From assembly GCA_037783545.1 (NCBI GenBank), contig JBBELK010000064.1, positions 1,178,001-1,242,000 on the forward strand: a stretch of DNA of 64,000 nt, read 5' to 3'. Shown one piece after another: positions 23,529 to 35,555 of the stretch. The DNA comes from Henricia sp. BOLD:AAB3569. Lineage: Eukaryota > Echinodermata > Asteroidea > Spinulosida > Echinasteridae. A program made the translations under genes and the position numbers. How positions within the stretch are numbered: position 1 is the stretch's first letter; every line of letters starts with the position of its first letter. The notes under the pieces are model-generated. The model was not told the origin of the DNA. It searched no databases and was given only the letters and a program-made list of their open reading frames with translations.

Positions 23529-23940
23529 GGACTAGTTTACATTTGATTCGCCTTTGCCGAATCAAACTCCGCAATTTCCAAAAAGCCGAGTTGAAGCTGG
23601 GTAGGCACTAAATGTAAACGCAAAAGGTGAATTGAAAAAGGCGAATCGGACCCGGGTCCGATTCACCTTTTTCAAGTCATCTTTTTGGTAGGGTTGAACC
23701 CCGCAATTGTCAAGGTCGCCGGTAGTGTAAATGCTACCCGAATACAGATTTGGCAATTTGAGCATCCTTGGGGCGGTGCCCACTGTTGTGGTAGGTATTT
23801 AATCGATGAATCCACGCATGCGCTGCGGTCACGAATTGAAGCCGAGTTGTAGTGTAAATGCGGCAAATGTTCAGTTTTGAGGTCGCAATAAAAATGCCGG
23901 GTCTCTATCTATCTTTGCCGGTTTGAGTGTAAACACGGTG
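23529..23940. mobile_element. GTTTACACT-type MITE, family D copy 2
   Basis: The left end GGACTAGTTTACATTTGATT and the right end GGTTTGAGTGTAAACACGG are diverged inverted repeats. The left 270 bp match the partial copy at 3425-3710 in reverse orientation. Inside are CCGGGTCCGATTC and GGGTTGAACCCCGC segments. Confidence 0.65.
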
Positions 23941-24172
23941 TCATATTACTCCGGGTCAATGCCCTGGCTTTAAAAACTGAAAGCTACCCAGGAAGGGTTA
24001 TAGCTAAAACTATTCCTACATCCTACTAACATAGGTACCGGTAACCATTCTCGTTCAAATGACGCAATAATTATAGCCGAACATCCGAGGTGAATTAAAT
24101 TACTGTTTTAGAGGTAAAATAAACCTGGTATGGTGCAACTTTTAAAACAGTTCACACACCGTATAGACCTAG

Positions 24173-25741
24173 TTAAAGAGCACCACTAAGAAAACATCAA
24201 TTTCGACAGTTCTTTGGGTTTAGGATAGAATACATACCCTCCAATAACCTACTTGATATCGTTCAATTTTATAAGTACAAGTTTTAGCGAATAAAACGCG
24301 ATCAAAATATCCCACTTTGAGACTCGCTTTGCCCAAAATTCTGACAACGCTTAATGTATGATAATCATATGCGTGTGACCCCCAAACGTCAGTGTGTTAA
24401 ACTGCCACATGTGGGCGGCCGTGCCGTGCCACACAACATGCATACACATGTAGCGCTACACAGCCAGTCGGCCGTACAAAATGTACACGTGGCTCATCAG
24501 TCACGGAAACTGTTTTGTCGGTTTGTTTGTGTTTGTTCACCCTAAATTTCTCACTGTTTTTCACTCTACTTTTGCAATTTGCCTCGATAAACCAACGATC
24601 CCGAAGTCAGTTGTAGTCGGTGGCTGCTGGATGAAATAAAAAACGACTTTTCTGGACTAACGTGATAGCGCTGGGGCGAATGACGAGAGGTAAACAAGCT
24701 GACCGAGTATGCGCCTATTTTCATGTCGAATTTACCTTTTTTTCAATCCCAGTTTTTGAGACTTTGAGTTCACAAATTTGCACAATTTTTCCCTTTCTGT
24801 ATTCTCAGATAGAACTTACTTTGTGTGTACTGCTCAGTAGAGATCCAGGAGCGCCGACAATTAAAGCAAAATCCTAGGAAAATGACCTCAACAAGAAGCA
24901 TTTTTCGTCCCGTTTCGACGCGTACCAGTCAGCCTGAGTGCAGTGTCTCTTGCCCCATCGCTACTCGCCAAATGTCTAACAATCACCACTATTCCTTACC
25001 CCGTCCATGGAGCTATAATGCTCCGTCCAACTTCTGAATCTAATCATTCAGATTAGCAACATTCTTCACCGTCTTTCTGATCCTTGCTAGCGTAGACAAC
25101 TGTTCCCCGATCGAATCACTGGCAATGTAATGTCATGACTGTGAGAATCGAACATGACATTTCACTCGGACATTTCCCGGCACACAATAAACACCGCGTG
25201 CGTGGGAAATAGTACGGCCGTGTGCGGGCCGTTTTCTACCGATAGCCTTCACAGCATGCAGGCTGGTCGGAACGATCGGACTCGTACATGTACTCGTCGG
25301 ACTGATTACATGAACACACATACTTTCGCTAATCCAGTTGTTTAAACTGAAAAATAAATCCCACAAATAACCAGCTCAAATATTCTACAAAATTTGTTCA
25401 TCATGTCATGTCAGTTCACTTCACTTTTTTGGAGGAAAAGCCAACCGGGAAAAAGCTACGTGGACAGTTTGTATGGCCATGCGCTATGCATTGTATGTAC
25501 ACAGTGCACGTGTAGGCGTCTCCTCAGTTTTTGTTTTCCCCTCAATTGCGTGTACAAACAAAAGCGTGACCTCTGGGTGTTTCAGAAATCGAGCGGAGCG
25601 GGTTTTGACAAAAGTGTTTTAAAAGCAACTTTTTTGTGAGATTTCAACACTAACTTGGTTACATAGTGTTTCGATATTGTTTGATGTGTATATAAATGGA
25701 GGAAAGATAAAATCTGCTTTTTCATTAGAGGTGCTCTTTAA
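24173..25741. mobile_element. 1.57-kb TTAA-flanked element
   Basis: The ends TTAAAGAGCACC and GGTGCTCTTTAA are inverted repeats, and TTAA (24173-24176, 25738-25741) would be the target duplication, as in piggyBac-type elements. The inner parts of the arms (CACTAAGAAAACATC against the CTTTTTCATTAGAG region) are diverged. The interior is GC-richer than its flanks and has short frames, for example 25403-25639 plus, but no recognisable transposase. Confidence 0.65.
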
Positions 25742-27688
25742 GTGTTGAATGAGTTGTGGCTACCTGTTTTGCCAAGGAACAAGTCAACTCCATCTGGTGC
25801 GCAGTTTGTGAAAGAAGAGAGCCCCTATTCATTGTGTTCCCATTGTCCGGCTGTGTGTCAACAGGTCTACCAAGTAGGCCTGTCAATTTTGTTATGTCTG
25901 TCCATCCCCTTTCGCTTTTTTTCTTTTATTGGACAAATGCAACACTTCATTGCCACAACCATTTCCTACAAAAATACATTTGTAATATGGAATTTGATTG
26001 TTATAGGAAAAGTGGGTCACCCTAGTATAAGAGTGAATGGCAGCTTCCAGTATGTGTCCCCATTATATCACTAACGAAGTTGATGACCCAAATAACTTTC
26101 TACTTTGAAGACCGCTCCATTGTTTCATCACCTAAATTATTAATTCATATGAATGCCAAAGAAATCTGAGTACTTTAGCAAAATAATTTCTGCCTTGCAG
26201 ACCCCCTGCAGCCCACTTGAAAAACCTGACCAACAATGCCATACACCAAAAGTGTCTACTTCATTGGGGCGTCTGCGGCCAATGCCCTGCCGCCCAAAAC
26301 CCCAGTCTTGCAAACACACACTACTATAGACACAATAGATCCCTCCCATGCACCTAGGGCTTTACTTTTGTTCAGGTAGAATTCCCTGATGATTTCACTA
26401 AAAGTTTAAGAGCAGAGGATAAAAATCCGAGCTCTGAAAGCCGTCTTCTCTCGAGACTTGCATGTAGTTCAACAGTCACTTGTTTTTCACCCTCCCATGT
26501 GAGTTTAACAAAACGTGCATTTCCCCCCAACCTGCCAGACAACAAATCCAAATTGTACACAGTCTTTATTGAATGAACCTCAGTGCAAGGAGGGCCATAC
26601 TTGGCTAACACAAAGTCAGGACATTGCCCTCAGGATGGAAAAAACCCAAAACAGAAGTACAGCAATGTGTTCATCTTTCCTCTTGAAGTCTGCCAAAAAG
26701 CATTTGTTCATGCCAAGTAGCTTACATGTAGAGCTATGTATGATTTGGAGCCACCAGTGCACAACATACTAGTAATTAAACTTTTAATCAAAACAAAGAC
26801 CTGCATTTTAGTGTGTACAAATTGTGATCAAAAAATAGCGCAACACTATCTTCTATGCATGGTATTTTATCTTTTAGGTCCTAATTCCTTTTTAATTGTT
26901 AAAGTATCACTGTGTCATTCGCAGTGATCTGAAATCTTACTTATTGAGTTGTATCAAAATCAAACTTCATAGAAAGTGGCAACAGAAATGGGGCAAAATT
27001 TAGCCATTATTTTCTTGTTTGAATGTTAGCTATAGTGATGTATAATTTATATGTATAGGCTACCCTTTAACGTACAGCCAAGAATTTCATGGTAATCGGC
27101 AAGGCGCATTTTCTGACAGACTAGACATGCAGTCAAGTCTGTAAACATCAGATGCCCAGTAGACATGCACTAATACTCTGTCTTCCTTAAAACAATGCAG
27201 CGTGGCTTGCCCCATCAGATATTGTGTCAGCTGCCTCTCACTTTCTGTGTGTATTTGCAAGGGGCATGATCCGGGCAATGATTTAGTAATTTTGCCATCG
27301 CATCAATCTACCGCTGGATGGAAACAAAGCTGTCAAGGGCCGTGACTCATCACAACTCGCACGCACCAGACAACGGTGTATGTTGCTCTTCTGGAATTTG
27401 TAAAATACTACCAGTTATGTTAGGTTTTCTCACTGCAAACACGTCATGACTAAAACACACACTACATACACTTGTGTAAACACCCACATGTCCGCACTTA
27501 TTTTTTGGTAAATCTTGCTAATTTGACAAAACTATGGTAAGTCTAAAAATGTGGTGGCTGGTAAACACCAAAAATTAAGTGTTAACTGTTGATTGTTTTA
27601 CAGAGCAAGCTAAATGTAGGCTGCACAAAAACTACATTGTCAATTTTACATCACTGGAAAGTCCTTTGTAGAAGGGCAGCTTTTTAAA
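25742..27688. other. Unassigned sequence
   Basis: No repeat ends, tandem repeats or recognisable protein found. Confidence 0.4.
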
Positions 27689-27870
27689 AGCCGTGTCCGC
27701 ATTGGACTTGTTTTTTGGGAGGTATTACCGAGACGATGGTAAAATGAAAAATTGCTAAATTTTGCTGCTGTCAGGATTTTGACTTTTTGACACATTAAAA
27801 TTTTACTGAGACCGTGGGAGAGCATGCGTAAACTTACTGTAAGTTTTTACCATGGTTTTAGACAACAAAG
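27689..27870. mobile_element. Family G MITE copy 2, partial
   Basis: Starts with AGCCGTGTCCGCATTGGACTT. GAGACGATGGTAAAA and ACTGAGACCGTGG segments follow, shared with the copy at 4611-4996. The right terminus is missing, so this is a truncated copy. Confidence 0.55.
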
Positions 27871-28249
27871 GACATTTTAAGGGCTGAAAGTAAATCCAAG
27901 CGTAGACGCATGACAAAAATGATGCAATAAAATGTTAACTTCTAAAAAAAAATATGCCAAACTTCAGCTTTTTGCAATCAGCTTCCATTTAAATTGTACC
28001 ATTGGAGGGGGGAGTACCTTGTTGCAGTCACAACACTATCATCAGGAATTGTATAGGGTTCTCAATTTAAATGCACCCACACAATCACAACCACACATTG
28101 TCTATTTTGCTCAAGATAGGCAATATCAGGTGATGAGAACTACCACCCCACAAAACAAATAAAGTGCTTGAAAACATGGTCTAAAAGTAAATTCAATGAT
28201 TTACAAGTAGGCCTATCCCTTGTTTTTATTTGCCAGCTTGCTGAAGATA

Positions 28250-28475
28250 TAACACGGCCAGTTTAGACATTGCACTAACGGTGGTCTATTTTCAGTTCAA
28301 CTGAAAATGCTCTATCTTCGTAGGGTCTGAACGGTTCAAACCTGTTCAATCATTTTTACGAATTGACAGTGCTATTAAGATGGCCTGTGATGCATTGTTG
28401 GAGGGAGAGGGCGGGGGAGGGGCAGAATAGAAAAGACATAAAATAGACAATTTTTAGTCTAACCCGGCTGTGTTA
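28250..28475. mobile_element. Possible MITE with TAACACGGCC ends and a G-rich tract
   Basis: TAACACGGCC at the left is matched by GGCTGTGTTA at the right, with weaker similarity continuing inwards (GTTTAGAC against TTAGACTAAA). A G-rich tract of four runs of three or more G (28403-28422) could form a quadruplex. Confidence 0.35.
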
Positions 28476-29882
28476 CGTCACATATGCTCAATATTTAGAG
28501 CTAATTACAATGGCAACCTATTCACACGTTGGCCCCTAGAAAAGACCTCACAGACTTGATTGTGCCTGAATGCTCAGTTTTGCAAAAAAATAAAAGTCCT
28601 GTGCAGCTTCCACAAAAGTTTTATAGACATTTTGTTGGCCTCGTAGTCCGGTGCCTGAATGTAAACCACCGTTGCTGAGAAAATATTTGAATAATTGCAA
28701 AATCGCAGGTCAACAGTGTAAATAAAAATCACCCTAGTTTCCAAGATTGACAAGTTTGTCTTTGGCAGTTGTGACAAAGCTGACTGACACTTGTGACGAA
28801 AACCGATGTCTCAGACTTTCTCATTTGTTGAGTTCACACAAGCCCAAATGGATGCATTGTAGCACTAGAGGCATTCTTTTTCTGCAAAATGTAGTTTGCC
28901 CCAAAAGATTTCAGTAAGTATTCAGCAATCACTCTCTACAAGACTGACATTTATCTTTGACAGATTTTTTCCCCACAAGTTCACATATGCCAATGATTGA
29001 AATACAGCGAGTTACATCATATCTTGCTGTCATCTGCAACTCCTACAAACGTTCTTTTCATCTGTGACAACTCTGACTGCATTATGAACTTGTCATTTGG
29101 CACTTGTCACAAGATGCATTGAGCTGAATAATTTCATTGCTGCATTTCCTTGAGGTTATTCAATTTGTCTGTCATGTACATTGTTTGGGAAAGTACTGCT
29201 TTCACTAAGAACCTGCATTGAAAAAACACCCTTGGTGTCAGTGGACAAGAGAGTGACATAAAGGGTAAAGGTCAATCAAATAAAGGGCCTAGTAACCTAC
29301 ATATATACCAACATGCAGTGACCCAGATTGTCATTCAGAAGAGAGCAAAACTAGGGCACTGTTTTTGTTTTGGGTTGGTTCTCTCTTGGCCCTGATACAA
29401 AGATATAAAAACTTCTAGACTAAATAATTGTCGATATCAACACAAGCAGAGCAGGAGGGTGAGTTCATTACTCCCCCTCTTGTTCCTCACTCCCCAAGCT
29501 CCTTCCATCAAAGACATGTTCATATGCAGGTTCAATTGAATGTCTGCACACTTCTGAGGCTGGTAACATTTGCATAATGGTTGGTACCCTGAATTCTTCA
29601 CTTTAAAATGGAGGCGCAGTTTAGAAAGTCACATACAATGCTGTTGTTGCTTTGTGGTGCACGCCATTGCCTAGCAGCCAGCAGTCTGGTTGCTTTACCC
29701 CATTCTCTCCTGCGGTGAACACGGTACTGATTCTGCACTTTACAGTAATCATAGCAGTAGCACAAAGATATTTTAGCCTCAAATTTTGCCACTGAATGGG
29801 ATTTCAAATGTACGGGCGCTGCGCGTGCATGTACCGGTACATGTAGTGTTTGTAAAGGCAATTCCATTTCAAAATGAAAAGG
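28476..29882. other. Unassigned sequence
   Basis: AT-rich, with no repeat ends or recognisable protein. Confidence 0.35.
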
Positions 29883-30127
29883 CATATGGGTCTTTCTATA
29901 AATTAGGGGTCCAATGTTGGTGTCCCCCTTTACATTTTACATCTCGTTTTTGTAAATTCAGGACACATTCTTTAAATACTTTCCATCTCAAGAGTCAAAG
30001 AGTGAGTACATAAAGTACAATTCATAAAAAATGGTTTAAAAGCCATTTTAATGATTTTTGTACGAAAAATAACACACATCAGGTGTAATGGGGGACACTA
30101 AATGTCACACTCTTGGACCCCTAATTT
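29883..30127. mobile_element. CATATGGGTC MITE, family N copy 1, right-truncated
   Basis: Nearly identical to 32495-32749 from CATATGGGTCTTTCTATAAA through the matching GGACCCCTAATTT, but the final GAAAGACCCATATG is missing. Both copies have the same orientation, 2.6 kb apart. Confidence 0.75.
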
Positions 30128-30477
30128 GAAGACTGCAACAGGGCATAAAAGCCAAGATCAAAGGCAATGGAGGCAATGCCATTACTCCTCACTAAAATGT
30201 GACCTCTTGATTCCTTCCACTTCAAGAACTTACTGTTACTCGGCAAATATTTACCTACCTTTGGGCAAAGGAAGTTACCTGTTTTTCTGCCAGTGTGTTT
30301 TCTTTTTACTTTGCCAAACAAACAACCCAGCTAGTTTGCCATAATTTCTTGGGGACAATCTCATCTCCAAAATCTACTTTTTGAAGGCCGCTATATTTTC
30401 TAGGTGGGTGACTGGTTGTTTGTGTTAGGATGTTTGCTTGTTAAGGCTCCACCTCCGGGTGTTAGTGTGAATATTAC

Positions 30478-30691
30478 CTTCGGCAGTCGGCAAGCCTTTT
30501 CCCAAAAATCTGATGCTGTCTTGGATTTTTTTCTTAAAGCCCGGAAGTGACTCTGATTTGCTTGTAGAAAAATCTTGAGAATCACAAGACATGTTTTGTT
30601 CATTGATTCTAATTTCAGTAGAAGAACCAAAGACATTTTCAGAGTGGAGCAAGTTGGTCTACCTTGTCCAGTCTCCAGGGCCTCCAGTATT
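30478..30691 (-). CDS. Candidate exon of an unrecognised protein (minus strand)
   Basis: On the minus strand a long pyrimidine run ends in TTTTTTTTTAG just before 30691, a strong acceptor, and a GAAG|GTAATA donor follows 30478. From an ATG at 30592-30590 with A at -3, the frame reads MSCDSQDFSTSKSESLPG and then FKKKIQDSIRFLGKG. This is a polar Ser/Glu/Lys-rich composition unlike the random frames around it. The same frame is open upstream of the ATG but meets a TAG near the 5' edge of the exon, so it is either a start-containing exon or uses a second acceptor at that TAG. One possible next acceptor (CACCCACCTAG, about 30395-30410) would add a few codons before a stop. No family is recognised. 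Chance openness cannot be excluded. Confidence 0.3.
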
Positions 30692-31147
30692 CTAAAAAAA
30701 AAGAAACGCACATTTTCAGTTTAATCAAAACTTGAAAATTTCTTTTGCAATTAATTTTCACATCGAAAATTTGCATAACAGCTTCCTCTTACATGACTGC
30801 ATAAAGCTTTTGTGTGCTGACAATTCTCACTCTCAGATTTATTGCAATTTTCAATAAAAAAAACTGGAGAACAGTTTTGCATTTCTTTTGTTGCTTGGTA
30901 TACAAAAAGTACTGTTTTGTAATCGGCCACACAACTGCCATTGGTGTAGTCATATTGGCATTGCCATATTTAAGCACATAGGACTGCATTTTGAGCAAAA
31001 TATCTGGAATACTTTTGAGCAAAATATCTGGAATTGTTTTTAACATGTAGGTACTTCAACAACAATTTCAGAGGAACTTTGTTCAAGATGTTCACTGTTA
31101 CTGCCTGGTACTTACAGTAATACTGAACACCCAAAAACCGGATATGT
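30692..31147. other. Unassigned sequence with a small tandem duplication
   Basis: A 23-bp unit containing GAGCAAAATATCTGGAAT is duplicated in tandem at about 30991-31035. Nothing else is recognised. Confidence 0.4.
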
Positions 31148-31548
31148 GTCTGTTTTCAATACTAGAGAGACCTTTTCATCCAGGATTATATCACTGTACA
31201 ATGTCATTCATCTTCTCTCAAAACAAAAGAAATATCTTAAGATAGATCTAAGGAGATAACTTCAGCTTAAAAACTGCAAAGAATAGTGCCACAACATACC
31301 TTTCTGAAACCCTCTGTGCAAATTTCCAATATACCGTATGTAACAAGGACACCAAAAAATGTCACAAAGTATGTGTCCTATATTACATACGTTAAATAGG
31401 AAATTTGTACACAAAGGTATGTTGTTGCATGCACTATTTGTTGCTTACGTTATCTCCTTAGATCTGTCTTAAGATATTTCTTTTGTTTTGAGAGAAGATA
31501 ACTGGCTTTGCACAGAGTGAAAAAGTCTCTCCAGTATTGAAAACAGAC
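31148..31548. mobile_element. 401-bp foldback element
   Basis: The two halves are inverted copies over almost the whole length. The left arm runs from GTCTGTTTTCAATACT through CTCTCAAAACAAAAGAAA, TCTTAAGATAGATCTAAGG, ACATACCTTT and ATACCGTATGTAA. Each of these has its complement in reverse order on the right. Small indels separate the arms. A transcript would form a long hairpin. Confidence 0.85.
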
Positions 31549-31810
31549 TTATTTATAGTAAACCTTTAAAATTCCCCAACGAACCCCCACAAGTCCTGAA
31601 ACTCAGCATGATTATGGCTCGTGTTTACATACAAACCTCATACCTGCTGTCATATCACAACTGTACAAACAATGACATAACCATCTTGGATTGCCAGTAA
31701 TACCCTCTGGTCATATTACTTAGCTGGATTTCCTGTGTACTGTGTGGAGTAAGCAAACAGTTTTTCTTTTTTTTTCAAATGGGAGGAAACAAATGCATTG
31801 AAATATACAG

Positions 31811-31935
31811 ATTGCAGTTCAACTTGTCAAAAGTGTCTATGGGATTGTAGATTCTAAGCCTGAAAACAAAAACTTGAATACTTCTGTAGAGATTCAGAAG
31901 ATGGTGAATTTCGAACCGGGCCACAGAGGTGGACG
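31811..31935 (+). CDS. Candidate exon of an unrecognised protein (plus strand)
   Basis: A pyrimidine tract (TTTTTCTTTTTTTTTC, about 31763-31777) precedes the acceptor-like ATATACAG at 31803-31810, and a GGACG|GTGAGA donor follows 31935. The frame reads VQLVKSVYGIVDSKPENKNL and then SVEIQKMVNFEPGHRGG. The composition looks protein-like, with no stops. Without splicing the frame would end at a TGA right after the donor (31937-31939), so this could also be a last exon. AG dinucleotides between the tract and the acceptor weaken the call. No family recognised, and the strand is opposite to the candidate exon at 30.5 kb. Confidence 0.25.
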
Positions 31936-32494
31936 GTGAGAATAACTTACTTTGCCAACATAATTATAACTCACCATAGCCCTTTTGCTCATATTGATTC
32001 AATTTAAAGTTAAAGGGCCTGTCCATAAGGTAAATTTCACAGTGTAAAAAGTAAATTTGAAGTAACTTTTAATACCGCAGTTCTCTCAGTTTACCTGTGT
32101 TTTTGAACGAGCCATATATTGGTTAACAAAATTGTCAGCAGATAGTCTTGGAGTGAAAGTGACGATTTGTAAAACTTTCAATACCTGAAAGCTTGAATTG
32201 CATCATTTTGTTCCCAAACTGTCCGTTATTGGGTTTCTTTGCATCTGTTACTTAATTCAGTTGCATACCCATATATGTGTAACACTGAGAGAAATGTTGG
32301 GTTTCTAGGAACTACCAGAGTGGGTATTGGGATATGAATTTTGTCACTGAAGGGCCACTGCCATTTTTGTGTTTAAAAAGGGCACTCTCATTAGAAAATC
32401 CAAAAGTCTTTGGGAGGATTGCAAAAGGGGCACCAAGGCCAAGACCTCTGTGAAATTCCCACATCGTTGTACGTGGTGCCATCCCGGCATGGTA

Positions 32495-32749
32495 CATATG
32501 GGTCTTTCTATAAATTAGGGGTCCAGTGTTGGTGTCCCCCGTTACATTTTACATCTTGTTTTTGTAAATTCAGGACACATTCTTTAAATACTTTCCATCT
32601 CAAAGAGTGAGTACATAAAGTACAATTCATAGAAAATGGTTTAAAAGCCATTTTAATGATTTTTGTACGAAAAATAACACATATCAGGTGTAACGGGGGA
32701 CACTAAATGTCACACTTTTGGACCCCTAATTTATAGAAAGACCCATATG
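32495..32749. mobile_element. CATATGGGTC MITE, family N copy 2, complete
   Basis: Perfect outer inverted repeats of more than 30 bp start CATATGGGTCTTTCTATAAA, with inner GTGTCCCCC/GGGGGACAC pairs. If TA is the target duplication the element is TGGGTC...GACCCA, which would fit a Tc1/mariner-like MITE. Confidence 0.8.
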
Positions 32750-32888
32750 CACAGAAAGGGGGAAAGGGGGAATCAGAGCCAATGTGTACGCCATTGTTAC
32801 TGTACCTTAAATAGATGGGATCACAAAGTTTGCAAAAATGTTGCATACTGGGGCATCTTAAAGGTCGGTATTTCGTGCGTACGTACTT

Positions 32889-32953
32889 TGTGGATAGCTC
32901 AGCTGATAGAGTATCGTCTGCCCATTGTATCAGAGGTCTCGAGTGTGAATCCC
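32889..32953 (+). mobile_element. tRNA-like SINE fragment
   Basis: An A-box match, ATAGCTCAGCTGATAGAGTA, is followed by GTCTGCCC and AGAGGTCTCGAGTGTGAATCCC, the same layout as the SINE at 14.7 kb. The B box is degraded and the acceptor stem is not closed. Confidence 0.55.
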
Positions 32954-34309
32954 ATTGATGAATCCCACATCCAATTTGACAAACTAAATGTTTTGAATGA
33001 CTAAATCCTTTTTCCCAAGTCATACCCGTAAGACTACCTTTGCATGCACACCATGCACCAGCCAGTTGTTGAAAGCTTTTGCCCCTGGTGAAAAACCAAA
33101 TCGTTGAATCGGTTATCTCTACAATACCCTAAAAATATCTCCCCAGCCTTGGGACTTCATAAATACCACAGTAAGAATGTGAAATGAAAATGCGGGTGGA
33201 AACGAAAGGTTTCTAAGACTGATATTCTGGCTGGGAGTGTTGCTTGGTCAAATGACATGATTAAAGCAAACTGTTATGTTACTGGTACAATCACAATCCA
33301 CCAAGTATTATTTGATGCGGTTTAAGTACTGATCTGTGTGGTGAGCTTTAGGGAAAAATAGTCGAAATGGAACACAACTTAAGTCTAAATGGGAGTTTCC
33401 TTTCAAAACTGAACTTTCATCAAATTCGAAAGCACTGCTGGCACAACAATGTGTCATGTTACACATAATGGGTGTATCGCTAGTGTTGTGCCTTCTCTTG
33501 CCTTCAGCGTGAATTCTTTGAGGTGGGGTACCTGTCCTAATAAAGACACTAAGCTGCGGTTTTGGCTATGCGGTGTCAGTTACAGTTAGAAAAACATGAT
33601 AGAAAATGAACTGGCAGAGGTTACTACAGATGTGTTTATAGTATGACTGGATGGCCATTTTTGTTCACAGGTACATGTAGATGTGATCATTTAAGGAAAT
33701 TGATATATTTATAAACAACTGTTTCAGTTTACCAAGAGGTCTGAACAGAGTTTAAATAGATGGTGCTTTTCTAGCACAACATCATACCTTGAAACTAAAT
33801 ATTTTAAGCTGTAGTCGCACATTCCCGGTTTTGCCGGTGATGCTATGATTGGACTTCGTAGTTGCATGTAATCCATAGTTGATTCAAGTTAGACCGTACT
33901 CGAACCTAGTGATCCGTAGTCAGTCCTTGCCAACCGTCTTCAATCGGCAACATTTTCCTGTGGGGTTTTGCATGCAATACTTTGCCGGGATCAACCGAGA
34001 AGAAATTGAAATTGTAGTAAAACCTAGCAGGACCCTTTCTAGAGCCATAGTGGCCTGTTGGGGGAGGGGAGCGGGCTAGTGCCACATGTGCTGCCCTAGT
34101 GCCGCCCTAATGCCGCCTTGCGCAATTCTATTGAACCCAGGACACTGCTGTTGCTTCATGGGGGCATTGGACTTGTCCTTAGAGTTCTCGGCTCCCTTCC
34201 CACCTTTCCTTGGTAAGATAGAGAGATCAGAAAATCTTTACCATGTAAAGTCAGCCCTGTCCACTGCCATGGTGCCTACTATAACGGCCACGGGGCTACC
34301 CTCATGAGG
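32954..34309. other. Unassigned sequence
   Basis: No gene recognised. Around 34080-34130 GTGCCGCCCTA-like words repeat three times. The part from 33810 to 34340 is less AT-rich than its surroundings. Confidence 0.35.
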
Positions 34310-34740
34310 GCCACGTAATACGTTGCACTGCATGGCACTGCGTGGCAATTGCGGGGATGTCTGCAGTCTTTGTCTTCTTAGTACTCTCATGGTGGAGTTG
34401 CTTTCTTGAAGGTCAAGATGCTGAATGACTGGAAGGGGTTGAGGACCCCCCCTTTTGGATTTTTGTTGACTTTATGTGACTCTTTTAAGTGCGTCTTACG
34501 GGACACGTGGCAGTACGAGTTATGTGGTTCGTATGTGGCGTTACGTGGCCATTACATGGAAATCACGTGGCCTTATGGGGGTCTGATGTGGCAAGTATGT
34601 GGCTATCTCATGGCTCACAGGCAGCTACGTGGTCCCTACGCAACCCGCGGTTTATGAGGTCTGGTGTTTACAGTGCCGTAAAAACAAATTTTTAAAATTG
34701 CATGGCTCTACGTGGTACTTACAGCTAGGCTTTACGTGAT
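34310..34740. repeat. TACGTGGC-rich cluster
   Basis: The word ACGTGG or a one-base variant (ATGTGG, CACGTGGC, TACGTGGCC) recurs about ten times from 34503 to 34740, at irregular spacing, with GGCCACGTAATACG at 34309-34322 as a possible inverted partner. It could be the degenerate body of a MITE or a binding-site cluster. Confidence 0.4.
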
Positions 34741-34809
34741 AGTGTGCAATAGACAGCACACTCAAGGAGTCAAGTACAAAACTCCACTTTTGTACCAACG
34801 TACATGTAA

Positions 34810-34978
34810 GGCCTGTTTACACTCCATTTGCTTGCACAAATGACTTTTGAAGTAATGGAAATGTGGATTGAACTCGATCGCATCGAAATGTACATGTAGT
34901 AAACATTTTCAGATTTGCTGTTCCAACAAAAGTACCGCTTGTGAATCCACCTTTGCTGGTTTGAGTGTATAAACGCAA
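34810..34978. mobile_element. GTTTACACT-type element, related to family D
   Basis: The left GGCCTGTTTACACTCC and the right TTTGCTGGTTTGAGTGTATAAACGC resemble the two ends of the element at 23.5 kb, with a much shorter body. Confidence 0.45.
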
Positions 34979-35477
34979 CAGTATATAATCCTGGGTTTGT
35001 CTACATTTTCTGTGAATCTCAAAGGGCCTCACTGCCTGCATACCATCTGTGGGTCATTGACAACTCAAATTTGGCTGGTAGCCTGGAGCAGTCATGCCAT
35101 CCAAGCACTTGAGATAAAGAAAATCGGTTTGTGGTGAACTGATAAGTGACCTCACAGTGACATGATTTTAAGGATAAAGGCTTGGCAGTGACATCTTTGT
35201 GTTAATAAACATCACAAGGCTAAAATAAGAACTTGAGTGGAATTTTCCCAGCTGGCATGCAGCTGCATTTGTTTTGTGCTTGGATTTTATTCAAGAAAAA
35301 AAAGCAACACCAGTTAATTTATAGTGGGTTTATTTTGGGGCTTTTCATTGTCAATTGTATCAAGGGCAATGAACAACTTTTAGTAAATGCATAAATATCT
35401 ACTTTAATGTTAATCTTTGTAATTTAATTGCCCTTACACTATGCAGTATGCTTTTTTCCCAAGAACACATTAAAAAC
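34979..35477. other. Unassigned AT-rich sequence
   Basis: Nothing recognised. Confidence 0.35.
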
Positions 35478-35555
35478 TTGGCGTGCTTGCGTGGGGCTCA
35501 AACCTATGGAATACTAGGCAGAAGTCTCAACCATTTCACCACCAAGCTTGCTGGT
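35478..35555 (-). mobile_element. tRNA-like SINE fragment (minus strand)
   Basis: Read on the minus strand it has TTGGTGGTGAAATGGTTGAG (A-box-like), TTCTGCC and a B-box-like GGTTTGAGCCCC in the spacing of a tRNA-derived promoter. Confidence 0.4.
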
